This document shows, in pieces, positions 1 through 8,868 of a stretch of 64,000 nucleotides of DNA. Made by a program: the position numbers and the translations under genes. The stretch is from Neobacillus sp. CF12 (GTDB lineage Bacteria > Bacillota > Bacilli > Bacillales > Cytobacillaceae), in NCBI RefSeq assembly GCF_030348765.1, contig NZ_JAUCEU010000007.1, positions 1,978,501 through 2,042,500 of the forward strand, read 5' to 3'. The notes beneath the pieces are model-generated. The model had not been told where the DNA came from and ran no database searches. It was given only the letters and a program-made list of their open reading frames with translations. The number at the start of each line of letters is the position of its first letter. Position 1 is the stretch's first letter.

Positions 1-906
1 CACAAACACAGCTGAAATAACAGCGGTTAAGCGGACCCCAGAAATGGGGGCAAAAAGCTGAGATTTAGGTACTGCTGCAATCAGTTTCCATCCCGTATAT
101 TCTGAAGTAAAAAAATGAAAGAAGGTAGACTCATTGTTCCATTGGTCGAAAAAGGTACCCTGTTTATTTTTGCTAATTTGTTTTCTTCCCACTTCATTTA
201 ATGATTTACCTATAAATTTGGAATCAGGATGATAGATTACACTTCCATTCGGATCCGCAATCATAAAAAATCCTTCATTCCCAAGGTTAGCCTCTTTCCA
301 CAATTCTCCTAATTCAGAAGCATTAATTTCAATTCCGAGGATTCCATTAGGGAAAAACGACTCCATACCTCTGATTTTTCTTGCGATAGTAAGTGTTATA
401 TTACCATTTTGATTGGACGGATGAATAATTATTTTGCCGCTTTCTGGAGTAATCTTTTTTAAATTATTATAATGATTTTCCGAAAAAGAACCTCCCTTAT
501 CATGCAACCAAATTTGTCTCTTGTTATCTCCTAGTATGTACATTCGATTAATTTCAGGCTTCTGAATGACGATATTATCCATCATCGTCCAAATATCTTC
601 GTAATATTGATAACGGATGTGTTCCTTTACTTTTACATTATTTTCTTCCAGATCAAGGAAATGCTTTACATTGGGGTTTGAAACGATTGGCAGGGTTACC
701 AGCTCATAATTCTTTACAAAACGGTCAGTCTGAAAATACACATTGGTGACTACCTGTCCGAGATAATCCTCCGTTTGTTTTTCAAGAAGATTGGAAGACT
801 GCATATATATGATGCTTGCTACAATGATTAAAGGTAATATCATAACAAGTGCAAAATACAACAGCAATCTTTGAAAAAGGTTCATACTTTGCAGCCATTT
901 TTTCAT
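1..906 (-). CDS. Sensor histidine kinase, Cache-type sensor half (3' end outside window)
   Basis: The minus-strand frame is open from the ATG at 906 to the window edge, giving 302 N-terminal residues. The ATG overlaps the stop of the response regulator gene (ATGA overlap), so the two are translationally coupled. Residues about 12-34 form a membrane segment. About 240 extracellular residues follow, with a Cache-like core (GFFMIADPNGSVIYHPD near residue 215), and a second hydrophobic stretch begins at the cut edge. HAMP, His-kinase and ATPase domains of a YesM-type kinase are expected beyond the window but are not visible. With the regulator next to it and the importer upstream, it most likely senses an extracellular sugar. 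The family call is good; the ligand is unknown. Confidence 0.85.
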   Translation of the reverse strand, partial: MKKWLQSMNLFQRLLLYFALVMILPLIIVASIIYMQSSNLLEKQTEDYLGQVVTNVYFQTDRFVKNYELVTLPIVSNPNVKHFLDLEENNVKVKEHIRYQYYEDIWTMMDNIVIQKPEINRMYILGDNKRQIWLHDKGGSFSENHYNNLKKITPESGKIIIHPSNQNGNITLTIARKIRGMESFFPNGILGIEINASELGELWKEANLGNEGFFMIADPNGSVIYHPDSKFIGKSLNEVGRKQISKNKQGTFFDQWNNESTFFHFFTSEYTGWKLIAAVPKSQLFAPISGVRLTAVISAVFV

Positions 907-1943
907 GCTTTGATCCCTAATGACTGACGGTACTCTTTTGGCGAGATGCCCGTATATTTTTTAAATGTCTTTGCAAAATGTGGTGCGTCATCATAGCCAA
1001 TTTCGCTAGAAATATCAATAATCCTCAAATCGCTTTTTTCGAGAAGCTGTTTTGCTGTTTCCATTCTTAAATGAATGCGGTATTCGACAAATGTCTGTCC
1101 GGTTTCTCTTTTAAATAACTGACTAAAATAAGAACTGTTGAGACCTAGTTTTTGTGCGACATCATCTAAGTTGATTTTGGCACAGACATTCTTGAGCATA
1201 TATTCCTTTGCTGCTTCAATCGGATCAATGATCTTACCCTTTCTTTGGAATCTTGTCTTATTAATCATTTCTATACAAATATCCTGAAATTTGCAGGTTA
1301 TTTGAGGGATATTTTCTTCACTTAAGCTAAGAGCAGAGTCAAGACTGATACTGCCTTTTTGGTTAATCCGGTCCACTAACGTTTTTAATAAATGGTTCAT
1401 GACATTTTGATAGTATGATAGTTTTAATTGTTTTTTGTCCATTATATTTGCCCATTTCGCAATGGTATCTATCACAAGATTCTCATCTAAAACCCAAATG
1501 GACGATTCAAGGTCTAATAACATTCCTTCTATTTCTTTAATATCAATAAAATCATTCTGCTCTTTTTTGATGTTATCTACTAAGCGGAGCATCGTTTCGT
1601 TCAACTTCTCCTTTGTAATCGGTTTCAAAAGATAGTCTTTTGCACCATGTAAGATGGCACGCTGTGCATATTTAAAAGAATCATATCCTGATATAATGAC
1701 CCATTGTGAATCAGGGTTGTAATCGGCCGATTTTGCAAGTAAAGACAGCCCATCCATTTCCGGCATATTGATATCCGTAAAGACTATGTCAAAAGATTCC
1801 TGCTGTAATAGTATTTCCGCATCGATACCGTCTTCTGCTTCCATTATTTCTTCCATACAGACTCCTTCCAACCCCATATGCTCTAAGAGATGACGTAATC
1901 CTTTCCGTATTATGAATTCATCTTCAATAATTAATATTTTCAT
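903..1943 (-). CDS. Two-component response regulator, receiver plus AraC-type HTH
   Basis: 346 aa. The start at 1943 (MKILIIEDEF) is preceded by AGAGGTG; an upstream in-frame extension lacks a ribosome site and is not receiver sequence. The receiver covers about 1-120, with phosphoacceptor D57 in FTDINMP and conserved K107 in DYLLKP. A double helix-turn-helix of the AraC family fills the last 100 residues (YFSQLFKRETGQTF; HFAKTFKKYTGISPKEYR). It is shorter than the YesN-type regulators elsewhere in the window because the middle linker is reduced. It follows the binding-protein gene and overlaps the kinase gene, so it probably activates the adjacent importer operon. Confidence 0.93.
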   Translation of the reverse strand: MKILIIEDEFIIRKGLRHLLEHMGLEGVCMEEIMEAEDGIDAEILLQQESFDIVFTDINMPEMDGLSLLAKSADYNPDSQWVIISGYDSFKYAQRAILHGAKDYLLKPITKEKLNETMLRLVDNIKKEQNDFIDIKEIEGMLLDLESSIWVLDENLVIDTIAKWANIMDKKQLKLSYYQNVMNHLLKTLVDRINQKGSISLDSALSLSEENIPQITCKFQDICIEMINKTRFQRKGKIIDPIEAAKEYMLKNVCAKINLDDVAQKLGLNSSYFSQLFKRETGQTFVEYRIHLRMETAKQLLEKSDLRIIDISSEIGYDDAPHFAKTFKKYTGISPKEYRQSLGIKA

Positions 1944-2070
1944 TGATTGCTGCACCTCTTTTTCGAATATTAAAACTATTATACAATGAAATCTTTTTGC
2001 ATTCATAAAATTATTTCGGAAAACGAAGAAAAATGTCGTTGGTTGACATGTACCAATGCAAATGCAAGAA

Positions 2071-2101
2071 GGCTGCCCTAATGGTAATTTTAAGGACAGC
2101 C
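2071..2101 (-). terminator. Weak hairpin between binding-protein and regulator genes
   Basis: GGCTGCCCT and AGGACAGCC form a 9-bp stem with one mismatch and a 13-base loop. On the minus strand it lies just after the solute-binding-protein stop and is followed by only a short T-rich run. It may be a partial terminator that lowers expression of the downstream regulator and kinase relative to the binding protein. Confidence 0.45.
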
Positions 2102-2109
2102 GCATCTTT

Positions 2110-3702
2110 TTATTTTCTTCTTGACTCAGTAAATTCTTTCTTTTTATATCTGTCAGCAGCTTCTTCTAAAATCTTATTGCCTCCTCTTTCCTTCCATTCT
2201 TCAACCACCTTTGGCCAATCGCTGATCGGTTCAGCACCAGTAATCATCTTAGCCATATGACCCATCAGCAATTTTGGCGGAGTATCAGAACCCAGCTGCA
2301 GATCTGGCAGTGTATCCAAAGCTGTCAATGGCGGATCAAAATTTATCCCATCGCGGCCTTCTTTTGCAAGAATAGTATCGTAAACTTCAATCAGTTCCTG
2401 ACCCTCTGGCGTCATTTCCAGTAAACCTTTAATATAAGTTGTGTCCTGAACCATCCATAAGAAGGCAGTACGGTAACGCTCGATATTCACTTCGTCCACG
2501 GATTGAGGGGTCTTATAGTTCATTTTTCCATTTTCCATTGAGTAGTCTCTTCCTTCAATTCCGAAAGTGAAGTACTTTGCTGCTTCTTCAGATAACATCC
2601 AATCAAAGAATTTAATAATTCTCTCTGGATTTTCTGTTTCTTTATTGATTGCATATGCACGGGTAACATCACCATATAGATAATATCCACCTTTGCCATC
2701 CGGGCCCACCGGAGAAGGAACAACTGCAATTTCAGCCTCAGGAACATTTTCCTTTAATTGCTGCTCCCATTGTAATAATTCGTTGGCATTCATGGACCAC
2801 ATTCCAATGTTTCCAGTGATTGCTTCATTTTTATACTGCTTCGAATCTATGGTTAAAAATTCTTTATGAAGCAAACCTTCATCATACATGGTCTTATACG
2901 TTTTAAGGGCTGCCTCCATGTTCTTTGAATCAAAGAACTTCGGTACAGGTTTTCCATCCTTATCTAGTTCCCACATACTGCTGTATGGGAAAACGTCATA
3001 GGCTCCAAAGAATGTATCTGCATATTTGAAATCTGCGCGACCGCCAAATGGCTGCGCTACACCCATTTCCTTAAATTTACGTAAAACATTTAATGTATCT
3101 TCTACAGTTTTTGGTACTTCCAATCCTGCTTTGTCTAGCAAATCTTTTCGGATATAGGTTGCTCTCCGGGAAGGATTTGATAGGAACTCTGGAATAGAAT
3201 AGATTTTCCCATCCTTATATCTTTGTTTCTCCCAGGCAGCCTTTGGTATATACTTTTTCAAATTTGGCCCGTGCTTCTCAATTAAATCATCAAGTGGAAG
3301 AAACACACCTGCCTCAACCGCCTGCTGTAAAGTTTGTCCACTTCCTTCACCATATCCGGCAGATGTCTGAACAACATCTGGAATATCCCCTGAAGCAAAC
3401 ATTAAATCCATTTTGGTGGAATATTCATTATGCGGCATAAGACGAATATCCAAATCCGTGTTCGTTAACTTTTCCAGAACTTTCACATACTCATCCTCGT
3501 TAATATTAGGAGAATTTTCTACATGTGTAAAAGCCAGCGTCCTCATGGAAATGGAGAATTTTAATGGTTCACTTGATTTCTCTTCTGTTTCTTTTGTTTT
3601 GTCGGCCTTTTCTGATGTTTTCTCACTTTGACATCCTACCAGTAAAATGAGTGAAAAAAGTGCGACTGCAAAAATTTTAACTAATCTTTTAACCTCTATC
3701 AT
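2110..3702 (-). CDS. Extracellular sugar-binding lipoprotein, LplA/YtcQ-type
   Basis: 530 aa family-1-type solute-binding protein. The chosen ATG at 3702 has GGGGG upstream; a TTG 30 bases earlier is less likely. The signal peptide ends in a lipobox LLVG-C24, so the protein is membrane-anchored outside the cell. The roughly 500-aa size and sequence such as ADFKYADTFFGAYDVFPYSSMW and EEAAKYFTFGIEGRDY match the LplA/YtcQ group that binds complex oligosaccharides. Two cognate permease genes lie directly upstream in the same operon, and a regulator and kinase follow. A near-consensus cre lies in the 119-base gap before it. The substrate is inferred to be an RG-I oligosaccharide from context only. 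Confidence 0.9.
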   Translation of the reverse strand: MIEVKRLVKIFAVALFSLILLVGCQSEKTSEKADKTKETEEKSSEPLKFSISMRTLAFTHVENSPNINEDEYVKVLEKLTNTDLDIRLMPHNEYSTKMDLMFASGDIPDVVQTSAGYGEGSGQTLQQAVEAGVFLPLDDLIEKHGPNLKKYIPKAAWEKQRYKDGKIYSIPEFLSNPSRRATYIRKDLLDKAGLEVPKTVEDTLNVLRKFKEMGVAQPFGGRADFKYADTFFGAYDVFPYSSMWELDKDGKPVPKFFDSKNMEAALKTYKTMYDEGLLHKEFLTIDSKQYKNEAITGNIGMWSMNANELLQWEQQLKENVPEAEIAVVPSPVGPDGKGGYYLYGDVTRAYAINKETENPERIIKFFDWMLSEEAAKYFTFGIEGRDYSMENGKMNYKTPQSVDEVNIERYRTAFLWMVQDTTYIKGLLEMTPEGQELIEVYDTILAKEGRDGINFDPPLTALDTLPDLQLGSDTPPKLLMGHMAKMITGAEPISDWPKVVEEWKERGGNKILEEAADRYKKKEFTESRRK

Positions 3703-3727
3703 GGATCCATCCCCCTTTTTTTTATTA

Positions 3728-3741
3728 AGCAAGCGTTTTCA
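3728..3741 (-). promoter_or_regulatory. cre-like CcpA site before the binding-protein gene
   Basis: Minus-strand TGAAAACGCTTGCT matches 8 of 9 fixed positions of the TGNAANCGNWNNCA consensus (last base T instead of A). It lies 26 bases before the start codon, inside the permease-to-SBP gap, and would give glucose control of the binding protein separately from the permeases. A short AAGCAA/TTGCTT repeat overlaps it. Confidence 0.45.
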
Positions 3742-3821
3742 TTTGCTTGAATCGATTATAGTCTGTCAATGAATCTATCAACAATGGGATTTCTTTTAGT
3801 CCACTTGGCGTTTTTTTATAT

Positions 3822-4700
3822 TTACTCTTTAATGGACCCAATCATTGTACCTTTTACAAAATGCTTCTGTAAAAATGGATACAACAATAAAATTGGCAGT
3901 GTTGCGATTACTACTGTCGCCATTTGAATACCTTCTGGAGAATTTAAAGCGATCGTTGAATACACGGAATTCGATTCAACGGACATTTCATCATTCACTA
4001 TCATTTGTCTTAATTTCACCTGAAGCGGATACAATTTCGGATCATTTAAGTAGTACAATGCAGTTTGATAGCTATTCCAGTGACTCACACCATAAAAGAT
4101 TCCTATTGTTGCTAAAACAGGTTTTGATAGTGGTAATACAATACGGAATAAGATTCCCAGTTCCCCAAGACCATCGATCCTGGCAGCATCTATTAATGTG
4201 CTTGGTATATTTAAGAAGAAGGATCTCATAACAAAGAAGTTGAATGCACTAATCATGCTTGGAATAATTAAAGCCCACAATGTATCAACCATTCCAAAGT
4301 TTTTGACTACCAAATAAGAAGGAATCAGTGGTGCTGAAAAGATCATTGTAAATAACACCATAAATAAAATAATCTTTTTCCCTTTATATTCCGGTCTCGA
4401 CAGCGGGTAAGCAAGCGAAGTTGTTGCCAATAAGTTAATAAAGGTCCCACCGATAGTAATAACCAGTGATACTAGAAATGCTTTCCATATGGAGGCATCG
4501 TGGAAAACGTATTCATAATTAATTAAGGTGAATTCTACCGGCCAAAAGAAGACCTCCCCTTTTGCGATCGCATTCGAGCTGCTGAATGATTTAGCAAATA
4601 CAGATAGTAAAGGGAGGAGCATGGTTAATGCAAGAATTGCCAAAAAGACTAGGTTACCAATATCAAATAGTTTAGATCTTAAACTTGAACTCTGTTTCAT
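3822..4700 (-). CDS. ABC sugar permease, LplC/YtcP-type
   Basis: 292 aa integral membrane permease with about six hydrophobic segments. The EAA loop that docks the ATPase is visible as DAARIDGLGELGILFRIVLP near residues 184-203. The start at 4700 has GGAGGGG. The last residues (FVKGTMIGSIKE) are typical of LplC-type subunits. It follows the LplB-like gene by 11 bases and pairs with it. No ATPase gene is present in the window, as expected for Bacillus carbohydrate importers that share one MsmX-type ATPase. Confidence 0.93.
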   Translation of the reverse strand: MKQSSSLRSKLFDIGNLVFLAILALTMLLPLLSVFAKSFSSSNAIAKGEVFFWPVEFTLINYEYVFHDASIWKAFLVSLVITIGGTFINLLATTSLAYPLSRPEYKGKKIILFMVLFTMIFSAPLIPSYLVVKNFGMVDTLWALIIPSMISAFNFFVMRSFFLNIPSTLIDAARIDGLGELGILFRIVLPLSKPVLATIGIFYGVSHWNSYQTALYYLNDPKLYPLQVKLRQMIVNDEMSVESNSVYSTIALNSPEGIQMATVVIATLPILLLYPFLQKHFVKGTMIGSIKE

Positions 4701-4711
4701 ATGATCCCCTC

Positions 4712-5683
4712 CTAATACAAACTGTTTCCTGACACTCTTTTGCTGACAAAATTGGCCAGAACAAGGAGCACTAATCCAACAACAGATTTAAAAAGTCCTA
4801 TTGCTGTCGTAAAACTGTACTGTGCATTCCGTAAACCTACCTCGTAAATATAAGTATCTAGAATATCTCCATTTGCTTGGTTTAATGGATTCAAGAATAC
4901 GTAAACCCTTTCAAAACCAAAATCAAGAAAATGACCGATATGAAGAAGGAACAAAATACTAAACGTTGGTAAAATCGCCGGCAGTGTTACATTCAAAATT
5001 TGTTGAAGTCGGTTGGCACCGTCTACTTTAGCAGCTTCATAGAGTTCCGGGTTGACACCGGCAAGAGCCGCTAAATAAATAATCGTTCCCCAACCCACAC
5101 TTTGCCAAAGATAAGTAAGCACTAGTATTGGACGGATAAAATCTTCAGAACCCATAAAATAGATTGATTCATGTCCTAACCATTCGATAAACTTATTCAC
5201 AATACCGGTAGTCGGAGAAAGAATTCCTATAAACAAACCGCTAATAATAACCCATGACAGAAAATGCGGCATATAGACGATCGTTTGAATAAACCTTTTA
5301 TAAAGTACCAAACGCAGTTCATTTAATAACAGTGCTAAAATGAGAGGTGCGGGAAATATTAATATATCATAAAAGCTTAATAACAAAGTGTTCTTTAAGA
5401 CACGAATGGAATCTGGGTTTTCGAACAGAGTTTGAAAATGCTTGAGACCTACCCATGCGCTGTCCCAAATTCCAGCGAAAATGTTGTAATCTTTGAAGGC
5501 AATAACTGAACCCATCAGGGGTACATATTTGAAAATTAGAAAATATAAGATTCCTGGAATCGAAATAAAATAAAGTGTTTTATATTTGTTAAGAATGCTA
5601 AGAGTTTGTCGGATGCGAGATTTCTCTTTAATTGTGATGTTTTGTTCTGTACTCAAATTTTGCTGTACAACCGTACTTTTCAT
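4712..5683 (-). CDS. ABC sugar permease, LplB/YteP-type
   Basis: 323 aa permease with a cytoplasmic N-terminal tail of about 35 residues and then six membrane spans. The EAA loop EAAKVDGANRLQQILNVTLP is near residues 217-236. AAGGAGGGA precedes the ATG. It appears to be the first gene of the importer operon (permease, permease, SBP, regulator, kinase). This order differs from B. subtilis lplABC, where the binding-protein gene comes first. The 182-base gap upstream of it should hold the operon promoter, but no convincing one could be picked. Confidence 0.92.
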   Translation of the reverse strand: MKSTVVQQNLSTEQNITIKEKSRIRQTLSILNKYKTLYFISIPGILYFLIFKYVPLMGSVIAFKDYNIFAGIWDSAWVGLKHFQTLFENPDSIRVLKNTLLLSFYDILIFPAPLILALLLNELRLVLYKRFIQTIVYMPHFLSWVIISGLFIGILSPTTGIVNKFIEWLGHESIYFMGSEDFIRPILVLTYLWQSVGWGTIIYLAALAGVNPELYEAAKVDGANRLQQILNVTLPAILPTFSILFLLHIGHFLDFGFERVYVFLNPLNQANGDILDTYIYEVGLRNAQYSFTTAIGLFKSVVGLVLLVLANFVSKRVSGNSLY

Positions 5684-5865
5684 CTATCTATTCCCTCCTT
5701 GATCTCTTTCTTTGAAATTTAAATTAGCATGTTAACCTCCTTTGATAATTGTTTTCTGAAATTACAGACTTAGAAATTGAGATTTTTTATAATCCTAATG
5801 ATGTCATTTTATCATGGCAATATAATATGTTCTTCGGATGCTTTTTAGCTGACATTGGGTTTTTT

Positions 5866-7074
5866 TTAGGTGCTAGGTTTACCTTTCTTATAAAAAATAA
5901 TTGAAATAAAGCATCCAAATAAAAATAATGAAATCCATGGCACTAAAGGGTACTGACTGTTTATGGTGAGATCATGAAGGTATCCCCCGCCTGTATTGCC
6001 GAAGAATCCGCCTATGGCAAAGCTCCAGCCGGTAAATCCAAAATAAGTTGCAAAGGACTGAGAATCAGAGAAATTTGATATTATGTGATTCATGGTAGGA
6101 ACAACCAACATTTGTCCCAGGGTAAAAATAAGCACAACCCCTAGCATCGACCACAGCCCAATAGTGAATCCAAACATCAGCATACTCGTTCCCAATATGA
6201 ATGTACCTAATGCCATAATATGAAGTTGAGGAATTTTCTTCGTTAAAACTTGTAATACTGGAATTTGGAGTAGCACCATAAATAATGCTCCAGCCATATA
6301 AAGAAAGGCAACACTGTCAACATTATCAAGCAATATTTCCGCTCTGACAGGAACGGAAAGGTAGAGTTGGACATTTAAAGTCCACACGCCCATTATTAAG
6401 AGACAAAATACAAGAAAACCTTTATCCTTCATTATTTTTTGGACTATTAGAATGAGTTTCTGTTCTTCTGTCTTTTCACCATCCATTTTAGGCAGGAGAA
6501 TCCATGACAATAAAAAAGCGATAACAAACATAAAAGCTGATGAAAAACAGACGAGAGAAAAATCAAATCGAAGAAGAAACATCCCAATTACGGGTCCCAA
6601 AATAAATCCAACGTTGCTCAATGTCTCACGGATACTGAATATTTTTGTTTTCATTTGTTCACTTGTTGTTCTAGCATATGCCCCAAAACTTGCCGGATGG
6701 AAGATTGCTCCTCCTAAACCTGAAATAAACGCTGCCACTGCAAACCCTAAAGGATGGTGGACGATACCATATATGGTAAACCCAACAATACGTATCCCAA
6801 CACCTAGCAGAATTGTCTTCTTGTATCCGATTCGGTCCGCCGCTATTCCACAAAAAAAACGAAATCCATTTTGAGCCAAACCACTGACTGCAATAATTGA
6901 TCCAGATAGCGCCGTACTCATCCCTAAATGATTGATAAAATAGACACTTAATATTGGTACCAGCATATAAAATCCAATTGCCATCACTAATGTATCAATG
7001 TACAATGCTAGTAAACTAGGACTAATAGAACCTTGTACAATCGCACTATCTTTCGTCTTTACACCTCTTAACAT
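5866..7074 (-). CDS. MFS transporter, 12 membrane segments
   Basis: 402 aa, almost wholly hydrophobic, with about 12 spans. The loop 2-3 motif of the major facilitator superfamily is seen as GIAADRIGYKK near residue 78. AGAGGGTGG precedes the ATG at 7074. The substrate cannot be read from sequence. Its place between an RG-I importer and a GPH carrier suggests a sugar or a sugar-derived acid, but a drug-efflux type (DHA1-like) is also possible. No clear hairpin terminator follows it. Confidence 0.85.
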   Translation of the reverse strand: MLRGVKTKDSAIVQGSISPSLLALYIDTLVMAIGFYMLVPILSVYFINHLGMSTALSGSIIAVSGLAQNGFRFFCGIAADRIGYKKTILLGVGIRIVGFTIYGIVHHPLGFAVAAFISGLGGAIFHPASFGAYARTTSEQMKTKIFSIRETLSNVGFILGPVIGMFLLRFDFSLVCFSSAFMFVIAFLLSWILLPKMDGEKTEEQKLILIVQKIMKDKGFLVFCLLIMGVWTLNVQLYLSVPVRAEILLDNVDSVAFLYMAGALFMVLLQIPVLQVLTKKIPQLHIMALGTFILGTSMLMFGFTIGLWSMLGVVLIFTLGQMLVVPTMNHIISNFSDSQSFATYFGFTGWSFAIGGFFGNTGGGYLHDLTINSQYPLVPWISLFLFGCFISIIFYKKGKPST

Positions 7075-7198
7075 CCTACTGATCCACCCTCTTTAATTTC
7101 ATTCCTCGATACTACCATTTATCTTTAGGGATGGATATTGGACTATTTTATATGCTGATGGTTTTTTTTATGGTTTATTGTTTGTTTCTTTGAAAAGA

Positions 7199-7230
7199 AA
7201 ACAAACCATTGCTATCGCAATGGTTTGTTT
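7199..7230 (-). terminator. Intrinsic terminator after the GPH symporter gene
   Basis: Perfect 14-bp stem (AAACAAACCATTGC and its complement) around the loop TATC, followed on the minus strand by a T-rich run. It lies 26 bases after the symporter stop. The plus strand also has a T-run, but no plus gene ends here. Confidence 0.85.
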
Positions 7231-7255
7231 TTGGTTTAACATGCAATTACTTTTG

Positions 7256-8803
7256 TTACACTGCTTTTTTATGTTTCGTTTGATTATCTTGATTTTCTTT
7301 ATACTTTATTAGATTCTCATACCCAATCTTGTTATTTCCCCATGATTTTTCATATTCCCAGCCTGTTAATTGTTCAAAAACTTGACGGGCTTCTGGAGTA
7401 ACATCTTTTTTAGAGCCGCCATTTTTTAACCGTTCAATCTCATCTAACAGGATCACATGATTTTCTTTTGTTAATTTGTAACGATAAGAGACAATTAACC
7501 CCCCCACTAAAAAGAAAAGGGTTCCAAACAACAGAATTGAAATGATCATGTTTACAGCTGATTCTGGTTGTGAACCTTGTCCAGAGACAAAGCCTGCTTC
7601 TTGTAAGGCAACACTTACTAAAAAGACAGCTAAAGCCTGTGTTCCTTTTCTGATTAAACTCATGACACCAGCGAACACACCTTCACGTCTTTGACCAGTT
7701 AATGCTTCATCTACATCTGGAATAAATGCGTAGTTATTCCATGGAATGTAATTCAATCCACCACGACCTAAACCGCAAATTCCAATCATTACAAATAATA
7801 AAGCGGTGCTATTGAGTGTCCCTGTATTTTTCAATATGATGAACCCAACGATTCCTGCTATAAAGAAGAGTACTGCTGCTCTAAAAGCCGGAGCAGGATT
7901 CAATTTAATGGTTAATGTAAGAGCAATCCATACTCCAAATATTTGCATGGCATACATAAAAGTTAATAAATTCGAAGCATCAACGGCACTTTGCATGAGA
8001 GCAAAGACAACAAAATAAGTAAATACCGCATTAAAAACGTCTTGACTTAAATATCCTCCTAGATACATCCCAAGATGGTGACGGAATGTTTTTACTCGTA
8101 AGGTTGAGAACAAGTCCGCATAAATCTTATGAACATTTTGAAGGAAAGTTCTTTTACTTATCGTTTTTTCTACAGGTATTTCATCAAGTGGTCGTTCCCA
8201 TGTATTTTTGTATAGCAGGGTTAAAACAATTAAAAAGATTACTGTAAAAATCATACCTGAATATAAGAATGTAAGAGGATCATCTTTTCCTAATGCTTCT
8301 ACAAGTCGACCAGGAATAAATGCTGCGAATACTGCTGATGCTTGGGCAACAAACATTCTTGCACCCGTAAACTTTGAACGTACTTTGTAGTCATTGCTCA
8401 TTTCGGCTGCAAGCGTATCATAAGGAATTAAAACCATTGAATACACAATTTCAAACAAAATATAGGTTACTAAGTAGTACCAGTAATTAAATCCATCCAC
8501 CCAAATTAAGGTGTACACAAGCACAAGTGGAATGGCAGCTAATATAAAGAATTTACGTCTGCCAAAACGGCGGCCTAGTTTTGTTTTATGAAAATTATCT
8601 GTTATATAACCCATAGTTGGTGCTGCGATGGCATCCACGATTCGAGCGATAGCAAATATAGAACCGGCTTGAACAGCAGATAAATTACAAAAAGTTGTTA
8701 AGAAGAACAGTAACCATGCTGCTGTTAATGCAAAGGCTCCTGCCCCTAAAAAGTCACCTAAACCATAAGACAAATAATTAATAAACTTCGGTTGTCTCTT
8801 CAT
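7256..8803 (-). CDS. GPH-family sugar:cation symporter
   Basis: 515 aa with 12 membrane spans. The start at 8803 (MKRQPKFINYLSYGLGDF) has AAGGAG at good spacing, whereas the longer frame has none. YGLGDFLGAGAF, the loop MGYITDNFHKTKLGRRFGRR near residue 65 and a hydrophilic C-terminal tail of about 60 residues are typical of the glycoside-pentoside-hexuronide:cation symporters. It sits just after a GH105 gene, so unsaturated galacturonyl-rhamnose or a related disaccharide is a reasonable inferred substrate. In the cell membrane it would import the sugar together with a proton or sodium ion. Confidence 0.9.
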   Translation of the reverse strand: MKRQPKFINYLSYGLGDFLGAGAFALTAAWLLFFLTTFCNLSAVQAGSIFAIARIVDAIAAPTMGYITDNFHKTKLGRRFGRRKFFILAAIPLVLVYTLIWVDGFNYWYYLVTYILFEIVYSMVLIPYDTLAAEMSNDYKVRSKFTGARMFVAQASAVFAAFIPGRLVEALGKDDPLTFLYSGMIFTVIFLIVLTLLYKNTWERPLDEIPVEKTISKRTFLQNVHKIYADLFSTLRVKTFRHHLGMYLGGYLSQDVFNAVFTYFVVFALMQSAVDASNLLTFMYAMQIFGVWIALTLTIKLNPAPAFRAAVLFFIAGIVGFIILKNTGTLNSTALLFVMIGICGLGRGGLNYIPWNNYAFIPDVDEALTGQRREGVFAGVMSLIRKGTQALAVFLVSVALQEAGFVSGQGSQPESAVNMIISILLFGTLFFLVGGLIVSYRYKLTKENHVILLDEIERLKNGGSKKDVTPEARQVFEQLTGWEYEKSWGNNKIGYENLIKYKENQDNQTKHKKAV

Positions 8804-8868
8804 TATTGCTTCTCCTTTTTTTGAAAACATAATCTATTTTTCAATTAAATAGACGATTGGAAAGTCTA

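Noticed and set aside
3845..4231. 128-codon plus-strand frame
   Set aside because: It lies entirely antisense to a well-supported ABC permease with an EAA motif; no ribosome site or homology pattern was seen.
5684..5865. Promoter of the left importer operon
   Set aside because: The gap is A/T rich and offers several poor -35/-10 combinations; none stood out enough to report.
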